Shown here: piece by piece, positions 42,483 to 50,573 of the stretch
Layout: each line of letters opens with the position of its first letter
How positions within the stretch are numbered: position 1 is the first letter of the stretch
NCBI GenBank assembly: GCA_903892415.1
Contig: CAITIQ010000373.1
Coordinates: 1 to 64,000 of the forward strand
DNA length: 64,000 nt
Source of the DNA: an uncultured delta proteobacterium
GTDB lineage: Bacteria > Myxococcota_A > Polyangia > Polyangiales > Polyangiaceae
Direction: 5' to 3'
Position numbers and translations under genes: made by a program
The notes under the pieces: generated by a model
Seen by the model: only the letters and a program-made list of their open reading frames with translations
Told to the model about the DNA's origin: nothing
Databases searched by the model: none

Positions 42483-43367
42483 GTGCTGGCTCGTCTGACC
42501 GCTGCTGCCCTGCTCGCCTTGATCGGCGCGCTGGCGCCAACCCATCAGGCCTTCGCTGCAGCTTGTTGCGGTGAAGCGTCGGTCGGGGACCGGCTGGGTG
42601 AGACAGAGCTGTTCATGACCGCATTGCGGCCCTCGCTGAGAATCCGTTACGGCTCGTTCGACCAGGAGGGCGTCTTTTCTGCCAATCGTGGTTCCACCGA
42701 CCTCACGGCCGAATGGGTGAGTTCCTGCGTCGTACGCGTGACTCCCAACCTCGAATTGGGGGCCGCGGTTCCGTTGGTCTTCAATTATCGGGAAGCGCAA
42801 GGCGTTGAGAGTGAAACAGGCGTTGGCTTCGGAGATACGAGCGCCTTCGCCACATGGCTCCTCTATTCGCAGTTTGCAGACCGCTATGCGCCAGGTGTAG
42901 CGCTTACAGGCGGTGTGACCTTACCCACCGGAGCTGCGCCGCAAGCCTCTGAAACGCTTTTGGGCGCGGACACGACTGGGCAAGGGCGAGGGGAGTTCAC
43001 CTTGACGGCGACGTTGGAGAAGACGCTCGCTGAGCACTTTCACGTGCGCGCCATTTCGGCCATGACCTTCTTTACGGCGCCTGGGGAAGAATCACCTGCG
43101 CGCAAGGCCCCTCGAGTTTTGGTTGGGCCGGCGGTGGGCGTGCTCTTTGACCCGCTAACGGTCATTGCCGGTTTCTCCTTCGATATGGATCTGGAGCCGT
43201 CGAGTCGGCAGCGTGCAGAGTTCTCCCTCTCCCCTTTCGTGGATCTGAGCTCTATGGTCAGTCTCGTAGGAGACCTCCGGTCTCAATTGCCTATCAACGG
43301 TCTCACTGTCGCGGAGTCTGCCGCCGTTCGGGTGGGGCTGGGTTTACGCATTGGAGTGTTGCAGTGA
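42483..43367 (+). CDS. Outer-membrane protein with N-terminal CCG motif
   Basis: 294 residues from GTG at 42483. A signal peptide ends around HQAFAAA, and the mature protein begins with ACCGEASVG, a Cys-Cys-Gly motif. The body is strand-rich (LRIRYGSF, NLELGAAVPLVF, ALTGGVTLPTG, VAESAAVRVGLGLRI), a barrel of transporter-associated type. The exposed Cys pair suggests thiol- or metal-linked function. It overlaps the next gene and sits upstream of a redox two-component system. Confidence 0.7.
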   Translation: MLARLTAAALLALIGALAPTHQAFAAACCGEASVGDRLGETELFMTALRPSLRIRYGSFDQEGVFSANRGSTDLTAEWVSSCVVRVTPNLELGAAVPLVFNYREAQGVESETGVGFGDTSAFATWLLYSQFADRYAPGVALTGGVTLPTGAAPQASETLLGADTTGQGRGEFTLTATLEKTLAEHFHVRAISAMTFFTAPGEESPARKAPRVLVGPAVGVLFDPLTVIAGFSFDMDLEPSSRQRAEFSLSPFVDLSSMVSLVGDLRSQLPINGLTVAESAAVRVGLGLRIGVLQ

Positions 43368-43768
43368 TGAATCGATGGCAAGTGAAGTCGCTATTGCTTG
43401 GAGCTGCGTCGGCGCTGCTCGTGTTCAGCTGCTCCGGCGCTGAACAGGATGCGCTCCCGTTTAACGAAGAAATGCCTGGAAAAGCGCGGGTACTCACCTT
43501 CGAATTGAGAGCTGACTCTCTCTCGGAAGGACTGAATACGCTCGAACTCGAGGTGCGTGAGGACGGCGAGCCTGTACAGGTGGATACGGTCTTCGTGGAG
43601 ATCCACATGCCCGATATGGGACATCACGGCGTACAAGCGGAGGTGCTGCCCACCCCACGTGGTTACGAGGCCGAGGTTGTGTTCTCGATGCCGGGGCGCT
43701 GGCTGGTCGATGTGGCCGTTGAGGGTGAGGTATCAGACTCCTGCCAGTTTGTGCTCGAGGTTCAATGA
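43367..43768 (+). CDS. YtkA-like domain lipoprotein
   Basis: 133 residues from ATG 43367 (GTG 43364 also possible; the previous stop overlaps). Lipobox VFSC, then a beta-sandwich with the YtkA signature (EIHMPDMGHHG, the HxMx...H-H cluster). The family is linked to copper or cytochrome-oxidase assembly; the Met/His cluster is a plausible Cu(I) site. Part of the 42249-45697 operon. Confidence 0.75.
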   Translation: MNRWQVKSLLLGAASALLVFSCSGAEQDALPFNEEMPGKARVLTFELRADSLSEGLNTLELEVREDGEPVQVDTVFVEIHMPDMGHHGVQAEVLPTPRGYEAEVVFSMPGRWLVDVAVEGEVSDSCQFVLEVQ

Positions 43769-43813
43769 CCCGGCTTGGCGTAGCAAGAGATCTGGGTCAA
43801 TGAGGACAAACCT

Positions 43814-45127
43814 ATGACCACTGCAGTCCTTAACGTCGACCTAGCTAAGTGGTTTTCAGCTCTACGTCGCGTCGTGGTGGTGGTGGCGCTGGGCGTGCTC
43901 TTGTTATCCGACTATTGGCTCGGACTGCAGGTCTCCTATGTCTGGGGCCTGCCACCGATTGCGTTATTGGTCATTGTCGAGGTAATCGCCTCGAGCGACC
44001 TGTTCAAAGGCGCGCGGCTCGGCTCTGAGTGGCTGGTACTTGGCTATGCTGCCGCAGACATCGTGGCCTTCGCTGTGGTCATCGGTGCTTCCGGTGGTGC
44101 AGCCAACCCGTTCACCGCGGTCCTGTTCGCGTATGTAGCTTTGGCGGCTTCGTTGCTGTCTCCATTGCGCACCTTTCTATTGGCTGCCTTTTCGGCGATC
44201 ACCTTCGGCTCGTTGTTCTTGTTGCCGAGCGATCCGAGTTGTCACAGCCCCACCATGAACATGGCGGACCACTTCTACGGTATGTGGGTCGCCTACGCGG
44301 TTGGAGCGCTATTGTCCGCCTTCTTCCTCACCCGCGTGCGCAAAGCGCTTATTGCGCATCAACAAGAGATCGAGCTGCTGCGCAAGGAACAAGCGGATGC
44401 CGCGCGGTTCGTGGCGCTCGGGACTTTGGCCGCAGGCACGGCTCATGAGCTTGGTACCCCACTATCGACGATTGCAGTGCTTGCCGAGGAGCTGTCGCAG
44501 AATAACCTCACTCGAGAGCGCGCCGAGGCGATCATCAATGAGGTTGCCCGCTGTCGCGAGGTGCTGACCCGCATGCGACCGGGGGCCAAGAAGGACCTCG
44601 CACATGGATGTCGTTTGGGCGAGGTGGTACCGAACGCGGTACGCACCTGGTTGCGCGCGCACCCTGGTGCTCGAGTCAGCGTGATGGTGGACACGGATGC
44701 CGTCGTTCCTATGGGCTCAAATGATGTTGAGGCTGCGCTTTCCGTTCTATTAGACAATGCGTTGGCCGCGGTTCCGCCAGATACCGGCGAGGTGCGGGTG
44801 TTTGCAGCGTCCAGCGCCGCTGGGCCCTCCCTCGTCGTTGAAGACAATGGCAGCGGGGTTGATGGCGCTGTCGTCGCGCGGTTGGGGGAGCCCTTCGTCT
44901 CGACGAAGGATCCCGGCGAGGGGATGGGGCTTGGCTTGTTTGTCATTCGAACGTTGTTTGAACAAGCTGGTGGCACCATGAGCATCGAACCGAACAAGCC
45001 AAGCGGGACCCGTGTCGTGTTGGCCTTCGGCGCGGCGACCGGCCAGGCCGACAGAGCCTCATCCGCCCCACGCAGCGTAGTAAGCGCGGGAGCACTCCTG
45101 CCGCCGTTGGGCGAGCCGGCGCATTGA
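43814..45127 (+). CDS. RegB/PrrB-like redox-sensing histidine kinase
   Basis: 437 residues. Six membrane helices (about 20-175), including GGAANPF (94-100), which matches the quinone-binding GGxxNPF loop of RegB. Then H box GTAHELGTPLS with His211, and Cys247 in VARCREVL at the place of RegB's redox Cys. HATPase motifs VEDNGSGVDG and GMGLGLFV end it. RegB senses the quinone pool and cysteine redox state. It is followed at once by its regulator. Identification rests on motif match. Confidence 0.87.
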   Translation: MTTAVLNVDLAKWFSALRRVVVVVALGVLLLSDYWLGLQVSYVWGLPPIALLVIVEVIASSDLFKGARLGSEWLVLGYAAADIVAFAVVIGASGGAANPFTAVLFAYVALAASLLSPLRTFLLAAFSAITFGSLFLLPSDPSCHSPTMNMADHFYGMWVAYAVGALLSAFFLTRVRKALIAHQQEIELLRKEQADAARFVALGTLAAGTAHELGTPLSTIAVLAEELSQNNLTRERAEAIINEVARCREVLTRMRPGAKKDLAHGCRLGEVVPNAVRTWLRAHPGARVSVMVDTDAVVPMGSNDVEAALSVLLDNALAAVPPDTGEVRVFAASSAAGPSLVVEDNGSGVDGAVVARLGEPFVSTKDPGEGMGLGLFVIRTLFEQAGGTMSIEPNKPSGTRVVLAFGAATGQADRASSAPRSVVSAGALLPPLGEPAH

Positions 45128-45130
45128 ACT

Positions 45131-45697
45131 ATGGTTGAGACACCGGACCACCCATCGCTGCTCATCGTCGACGACGATGATGCTTTCCGAACGGCGTTGG
45201 CGCGTACCCTGACCGAGCGGGGCTTTGCTGTACAGACAGCGCGCAGCTTTGAAACGGCCGTTGCGTTGGCCAGCGAGCACTCGTTCGAATATGCCTTGAT
45301 CGACGTCCGTATGCCTGGCCGGACTGGTCTTGAGTTGCTGCCAAAGCTGCGGGAACTCGACGACGGAACGCGCATCGTGGTTTTTACCGGCTATGGTTCT
45401 ATCTCCGACGCGGTATCGGCGATGAAGGCGGGCGCGGCTGACTACCTTACAAAGCCGGTCACCGCAGAGCTCTGTGAGCGCGCCTTGTTGGGCTTTCGAA
45501 AAGGGTCTGAGCATCAGTCGCTGGCCACGCTGGGCCGAGAAAACGACCCAATTCCGACGTTGGAGCGGGTCGAGTGGGAGTACCTGCAACGGGTCTTGGG
45601 GGACTGCCGGGGCAACGTCTCGGATGCTGCTCGCAAGCTCGGAATGCACCGCCGATCTTTGCAGCGCAAGCTCTCCAAACACGCTCCGCGCCGCTAG
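45131..45697 (+). CDS. RegA/PrrA/ActR-like response regulator
   Basis: 188 residues. Receiver with acidic DDDD (14-17), phospho-Asp58 in LIDVRMPG, Thr in VVFTGYGS and Lys in TKPV. The C-terminal Fis-type helix-turn-helix (NVSDAARKLGMHRRSLQRKL) is the RegA signature. In Proteobacteria the pair switches respiration and photosynthesis genes with redox state; here it presumably controls the envelope genes just upstream and others. Confidence 0.9.
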   Translation: MVETPDHPSLLIVDDDDAFRTALARTLTERGFAVQTARSFETAVALASEHSFEYALIDVRMPGRTGLELLPKLRELDDGTRIVVFTGYGSISDAVSAMKAGAADYLTKPVTAELCERALLGFRKGSEHQSLATLGRENDPIPTLERVEWEYLQRVLGDCRGNVSDAARKLGMHRRSLQRKLSKHAPRR

Positions 45698-45713
45698 TCA
45701 CTTGCAGCCGATT

Positions 45714-45784
45714 GAATGACTCGTGCCAAGTCGAAGGTCCAACGGGCCTACGGCCATTTTTCTCGAAGAGGGCACGAGTCATTC
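45714..45784 (+). repeat. Dispersed inverted-repeat element, single copy
   Basis: The ends GAATGACTCGTGCC and GGCACGAGTCATTC are a perfect 14-base inverted pair around a 43-base middle that resembles the arrays at 54729 and 58981. From 45785 to 45880 it is followed by small hairpins (GTGCC/GGCAC; GTCCAC/GTGGAC) and CCGCCTTCGGCGG. It lies between the response regulator and the Rieske gene. Confidence 0.8.
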
Positions 45785-45878
45785 ACTTCGTGCCTTCGGC
45801 ACTCCGTAGACCTCCGTGGACTCCGTCCACTTAGTGGACACACTCCGGTTCTGTTCGCTGCATCCGCCTTCGGCGGAA

Positions 45879-46319
45879 TCAGCCGATCAGCACGAGCTTG
45901 AAAGGGTCATAGACCAATAGGTTTGGCCCTTCGGTTCGAGTTTGGAACGTGCGTTGGTCTGCGCAAAGGCCCTTGGGCCGCACCAACGCGCCGGTCTCCA
46001 GCTTGAAGGCGTAGGCGTGAACAGGGCACATCAGACAACCGTCCTCTACCCAGCCCTCGGATAGACTCGCTCCGGCGTGGTTGCAGGCGTCTTCCAGCGC
46101 GTGAAAGCCGCTCTCGGTCTTGACCACGACCACGTCATACGGGGGATAGGAGACCCGTACGATATCTTGTTGCTCAAACTCAGCGAGCGGCACTTTTGCG
46201 ACGAGCTTCACTCCGCCTCGTTCGGCGTCCCTAACGACGCTCTCATCCGGATGGCTGCTGCGCAGTCGGTCACCCGCCAACCATACCAGAGCCTTCTCGA
46301 TGCTGCTTCCTGCGAGCAT
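45879..46319 (-). CDS. Rieske [2Fe-2S] protein
   Basis: 146 residues. A Rieske domain with ligands C-x-H (CNHAG) and C-x-x-H (CPVH) spaced 16 residues, and flanking GWVEDGCLMC and KLETGALV. No membrane anchor or signal, no fused oxygenase; the nitrite-reductase-small-subunit or ferredoxin type. It could be an electron carrier or a regulator. No obvious partner lies next to it. Confidence 0.85.
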   Translation of the reverse strand: MLAGSSIEKALVWLAGDRLRSSHPDESVVRDAERGGVKLVAKVPLAEFEQQDIVRVSYPPYDVVVVKTESGFHALEDACNHAGASLSEGWVEDGCLMCPVHAYAFKLETGALVRPKGLCADQRTFQTRTEGPNLLVYDPFKLVLIG

Positions 46320-46348
46320 GCAAGGCCCATCTTCGCTAGCTTGCCCGC

Positions 46349-48298
46349 ATGGCTCGTCCCGCCTTGCGACTTTTGCCGTTGCTGCTCTGTGCCGCGTGCG
46401 TCACGACGTCGGTCGCCGATCCCGCTCGACCGGTTGCTACGGATCCGAGCCCCGTCCAAGCGGCACAGCTCGAGAGGTCACCGGTCCCGGCCCCTCAATC
46501 CTTGGTGATGCTCGTGCGCGCTGCCCGTCCCGAGGAAACCTTGCGTGCACTCGGCAAGCTCTATCCGTTGCCGCTAGACCTTGCGAACGAGCTCGAGGAG
46601 CCCTCCGGAGGAGCCAGCCGCTTCATTGACTTTGCGGAGAGCTTTGAGCTGGCCGTGGTGGTGGCGCCGCAGTCTAGCCAGGGCTTTTTGCCCCAACTGT
46701 CCGCGGCGATCAGCCTGCCACTGAAGCCTGACTCGGCGGGGTTTCTCGACTTCGTAGCCAGTAAAGGCGCTGCGGTTGAGCTGGTCGAGGAGGGGCGCAC
46801 GCGGATCGCCAGGGAGGAGCAGGCCTGTGAACTGTGGGCGCGTGAGCAGGGGCCCAGCCGTTTGATTTGTAGTAACTCAGCCCCGACGCTCAGCGAGCTA
46901 AGTCCCTGGTTGGCTCGCACGGTACCCACCTTGGCGAAGCCCAGCGAGGACGTGCAGCTGCGACTCGATTTTGGCCCACTGAACGCTGACCTCAAGCCGA
47001 AGTTGGCGGTCTTCCTCAATGATCAACTCGGGCTGCTCGCGGGCGAAGTCATCTCACCGATCTTCAGGGACCCACGGCTGAGTGCGGACCTCGTAAGCGC
47101 CGGACAACAGCTGCTTTCTGGGCTCAATGACCTGGGCTCACTCAACGGTGGCCTTCAAGTGGACCAGGCGACGGGCCGTGTCACCGTGCGTTTACAGCTT
47201 GAATATCAAAGTAAATCCTCCTGGTTTACTCGGCTTTGGACCGAAGATATGCGGTTAGGTCCCCCGCCCGCCGTTTACTTTCAGCTGCCCCGAGATTCGG
47301 AGGGAGCCTTCTTTGGTCGCGGCTTCAACCAAAGCCAGTTCAGCGAGCCGCGCGCCTTCGTCGAGCTCGCTTGGAAGAAGGGCATCGAGCAGTTGGCAAA
47401 AGATTCGGAGGGGCGTTTGCGCGCTAGCGATACGAAGTCGTTTGCGGCGCTGATCCCAGCAATTCCTCGGCTGGAAGGGGAGTGGGCCTGGGCCTTCGGC
47501 TCGCTTCCGGCGGCTGCGGACAAGCCTGTCGCTGCTAGTGGCCCGGAGCAGGAGGTCTTGCAGTTCGAGGCGAAGTACCGTCAAGCGATGGGTTGGTCGG
47601 TGTTTGCCGCCTTTGGCGAGCTCGAGGACCTGCTGAAGTTCTTTGAACGCGGTATCGACGCGGAGAAGCGCTTTGCGGCCATGCGAAAGGCCGAGGCGGA
47701 CCAGCGCTTGAAGCGTGCCTCAGCCAAAACGAAGGCATCGCTCAAGGCCAAGCGAGAGGCGCTCGACCGTTTTGAGCCGAAGTTTCGCGTCTCCCGCAAT
47801 CCGGTGAGCTACCCCAAGGGCTCGGCGCTGATCGACGTGAAGTTCGGCTTCAACAACAAGGACCTCGCCGATCCGTTGAGCGACGCAGAGCAGCCCTTGG
47901 ATAAGCCGCAGCCTGAACAGAAGCTGGTGCGTGGCACCTTGCCGCTGACGATCGCCATGATCCCTGATGGTAAAGGTCGGTACTTGTGGGGCCTCTCGGC
48001 GGATGCAGAGGTGCTCAAAGCCAAGCTGCTCGGCAGTCAAAGCGGCGCGCCCTCTGCAGAGACGCTCGCGGCGCGCACCGACCTTGGTCGTGTGCGTGGT
48101 GACACCTCGTCTGCTGGCTACGTCTCGGTTGCGGAGCTTGCGCGTCGTCTCGCGTGGCTTGGCCAACCCGGCGAACACGAGCAGCTGCTCGAGCTGCTCG
48201 GGAAACTGGGCGACAAGAGCAACCGCAGATTGTCTTTTGCAGTTGAGGGCGTCCCCGGCGATAAGCCCAAGCTCACCGTCACGATGCTGCTCGAATAG
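46349..48298 (+). CDS. Large lipoprotein, unknown function
   Basis: 649 residues. Lipobox LCAAC, Pro-rich start, then mixed alpha/beta sequence with no recognised domain and a Lys-rich coiled region near 425-470 (RKAEADQRLKRASAKTKA). The ending is strand-rich (LSFAVEGVPGDKPKLTVTMLL). It starts 29 bases from the divergent Rieske gene. Confidence 0.7.
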   Translation: MARPALRLLPLLLCAACVTTSVADPARPVATDPSPVQAAQLERSPVPAPQSLVMLVRAARPEETLRALGKLYPLPLDLANELEEPSGGASRFIDFAESFELAVVVAPQSSQGFLPQLSAAISLPLKPDSAGFLDFVASKGAAVELVEEGRTRIAREEQACELWAREQGPSRLICSNSAPTLSELSPWLARTVPTLAKPSEDVQLRLDFGPLNADLKPKLAVFLNDQLGLLAGEVISPIFRDPRLSADLVSAGQQLLSGLNDLGSLNGGLQVDQATGRVTVRLQLEYQSKSSWFTRLWTEDMRLGPPPAVYFQLPRDSEGAFFGRGFNQSQFSEPRAFVELAWKKGIEQLAKDSEGRLRASDTKSFAALIPAIPRLEGEWAWAFGSLPAAADKPVAASGPEQEVLQFEAKYRQAMGWSVFAAFGELEDLLKFFERGIDAEKRFAAMRKAEADQRLKRASAKTKASLKAKREALDRFEPKFRVSRNPVSYPKGSALIDVKFGFNNKDLADPLSDAEQPLDKPQPEQKLVRGTLPLTIAMIPDGKGRYLWGLSADAEVLKAKLLGSQSGAPSAETLAARTDLGRVRGDTSSAGYVSVAELARRLAWLGQPGEHEQLLELLGKLGDKSNRRLSFAVEGVPGDKPKLTVTMLLE

Positions 48299-48323
48299 AG
48301 CAATTCGCCGCTAGGCTCGATTG

Positions 48324-50546
48324 CTATTCAGCCGCGGGGAGCCCCGACCAAGAGCTTGGATCGAGCGGGCCAGCCGCCGGGACAATATCCACGTTAAACC
48401 CGGAGAGGTGGGCCATCCCCGAAATGCTCTCCAGATTCTCTGGCCCGTCGAGCGCGAGCAGATTGACGTTTACACCCGTGGTCTTGTTCGCCACGGAAAG
48501 CCCCGTCGCGTGTTGATGCCCCCAGCCGTGAGGGATAGCCACGGTCCCTCGCATCAGCTCCTTATGGAGCTTCACCGGGATTCGTACGGTCGCAGCGGCC
48601 GTCGACACGTCTGCATAGCCGCCCTCCACGAGGCCCAGCGGCGAAGCGTCCTCGGGGTGCATATAGAGGTAGTTGGTGGTTCTGTCTTTGTCGACGAACT
48701 CGGGCAGGTTGTGGGTCCACGAATTGTGCGTCGTGATTGCACGTTTGGTGATCAGCTTGAGCCGCCGTCGATCTTTGTCCTCCAGCTCGAAGCGTTGGGG
48801 CAACTGCTTGGCCTTCTCGAGCAATAGGCTAGGCGCCAGGTCGACCTTGCCATCGTCGGTGAGGACGCGGCTGCCGAGGAAGTCCGCTGGCCGATGGTCG
48901 GCGCGCTCGCGACCGTGTTTATGCCGTAGCAGCTCCTCGAAGCTTCCACCGCCCGCCGCTCGTAGCATCATCGCTAGCAGCGTTTCTTGAGGTAAGCCGT
49001 CTGCCACCGCCCCTTTTTTCAGTGGGCTCCACGAGGAACGCAGCCCTTCGAGCAGCTTCTGCGCGGCCCGCGAACCAAACAGCGAGATACCCGCCGCTTT
49101 GCATAGGTCCACGTAGATTGTCGCTTCATCCCGTTGTTGTCCCTCGGGCTTGATCAAAGCTCGAGTTGCTTGCGTATACGGCTTGGCTTGCAGGCCCAGC
49201 GCGAACGGAAAAATGAAGGGTAGATCGGCCCGCTCGAACGGGGAGGTCGCCGGTAATAGATAGTGAGCCAACGAGCCGGTCTCATTCTTGTAGATGTCGA
49301 GCGTGACCAAGAGCTCGAGCTTCTCGAAGGCACGCCGAAGCTTGCCGCTGTTGGGCATGGTGATGAGCGGGTTGCCACCGGTTACGAAAAGCGCGCGGAC
49401 CTGTTTGGGCCCTTCGGTCAGAATCTCGTCAGCCAGGACCCCGCCAGGGAAGGCATCATTGACGCTCGGCAGCCCGCCAACGCGTGAGGTGTCATTGCGC
49501 AGTAGCGTGCCCGACTTCTTACCCATCTTGGGGAAGTCAAAGACGCCCCGCCCGACCAGGGTGCCGCCGTGCCGATCCAGATTGCCGGTTATGGCGTTGA
49601 TGACCTCCTGTAGCCAGTAGCAGAGAGAGCCGTCTGAGCCCATGTTGACGCCGGTTGAGGAGTAAAGCGCGGCGCCATCGGCCTTTAGGTAGTCAGCGAC
49701 CATGCGCTTGAGCGTGTCCGGGGCAATGGTGGTGACCGCGCTCGTGCGCTCTGCAGGGTAATCCCGCACCAGCGGCTCGAGCGAGGCGAAGCCCCTCATA
49801 TGCTGCTGAATGCGCGCCTGGGCGAGCTTGCCGCTCTTTAGCACCTCATGCAGAAAAGAGAGGTAGAAGAACACGTCGGTGTTCGGCCGAATGAACACGT
49901 GCTCGCCCGTTGCTTTGGCCGTCTCGGTGCGGCGTGGGTCCACCACCCAGACGTTTCCGCCGCGCGCCGTGATCTCGCGCAGGTGTTGGGTCGGATTGGG
50001 GACCTGCAAGAAGCTCCACTTGGAGACCACCGGGTTGGCGCCCACGATGATGAGGCAGTTGGTGCGGCGTACGTCGGGGAACGGCAACGTAAACGGAAAG
50101 CCGTACATCATGCGGGAGACGGCGAACTTGTTGGCGCAGTCCTGCGTTGATGACGAGTAGAGACTCCTTGAGCCAAGGCCGGTCATGAAGCCCTGCGCGA
50201 AGATAGGATGCAACGCCGAGAAGCCGGCGGCAGTGCCGACATACATGGCAATCGCGTCGGCGCCGTGCTGATCCCGGATCTGGCGGACTTGCGCGCCAAT
50301 CCCGCTTAGGGCCTGCTCCCACGAGACCTTGCTCCAGGTATTGCCGACGCGCGCCTCGGGCTGGGTGAGCCGGTCGGGCGAGGCATACATCTTGTGCTGC
50401 TTTAGCCCCTTCAGACAGCCGAACCCGCGCGTGGCTACATGCTTATCGTCGGGCCGAATGTCGACGACCGTGTTGCCCTCGACGTCGACTTCCAGCCCGC
50501 ACAGGGCTTCACAGATTCTGCAGAAGGTGGAGTGGGTCTCAGCCAT
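48324..50546 (-). CDS. Molybdopterin-dependent oxidoreductase
   Basis: 740 residues. N-terminal 4Fe-4S site C-x2-C-x3-C-x27-C (Cys9, 12, 16, 44), then DIRPDDKH...GFGCLKG, the MGD-binding core (LIIVGANPVVSK, VWVVDPRRTETA) and the dinucleotide-binding end (LPEFVDKDRTTNYLYMHPEDASPLGL). The Mo position appears as TQDCANKFA, a Cys. It is of the formate-dehydrogenase/thiosulfate-type family; the substrate cannot be read. No signal peptide, so cytoplasmic. Confidence 0.88.
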   Translation of the reverse strand: MAETHSTFCRICEALCGLEVDVEGNTVVDIRPDDKHVATRGFGCLKGLKQHKMYASPDRLTQPEARVGNTWSKVSWEQALSGIGAQVRQIRDQHGADAIAMYVGTAAGFSALHPIFAQGFMTGLGSRSLYSSSTQDCANKFAVSRMMYGFPFTLPFPDVRRTNCLIIVGANPVVSKWSFLQVPNPTQHLREITARGGNVWVVDPRRTETAKATGEHVFIRPNTDVFFYLSFLHEVLKSGKLAQARIQQHMRGFASLEPLVRDYPAERTSAVTTIAPDTLKRMVADYLKADGAALYSSTGVNMGSDGSLCYWLQEVINAITGNLDRHGGTLVGRGVFDFPKMGKKSGTLLRNDTSRVGGLPSVNDAFPGGVLADEILTEGPKQVRALFVTGGNPLITMPNSGKLRRAFEKLELLVTLDIYKNETGSLAHYLLPATSPFERADLPFIFPFALGLQAKPYTQATRALIKPEGQQRDEATIYVDLCKAAGISLFGSRAAQKLLEGLRSSWSPLKKGAVADGLPQETLLAMMLRAAGGGSFEELLRHKHGRERADHRPADFLGSRVLTDDGKVDLAPSLLLEKAKQLPQRFELEDKDRRRLKLITKRAITTHNSWTHNLPEFVDKDRTTNYLYMHPEDASPLGLVEGGYADVSTAAATVRIPVKLHKELMRGTVAIPHGWGHQHATGLSVANKTTGVNVNLLALDGPENLESISGMAHLSGFNVDIVPAAGPLDPSSWSGLPAAE

Positions 50547-50573
50547 GCGGTCGCCAGCCTACCAGAGCGGCGA

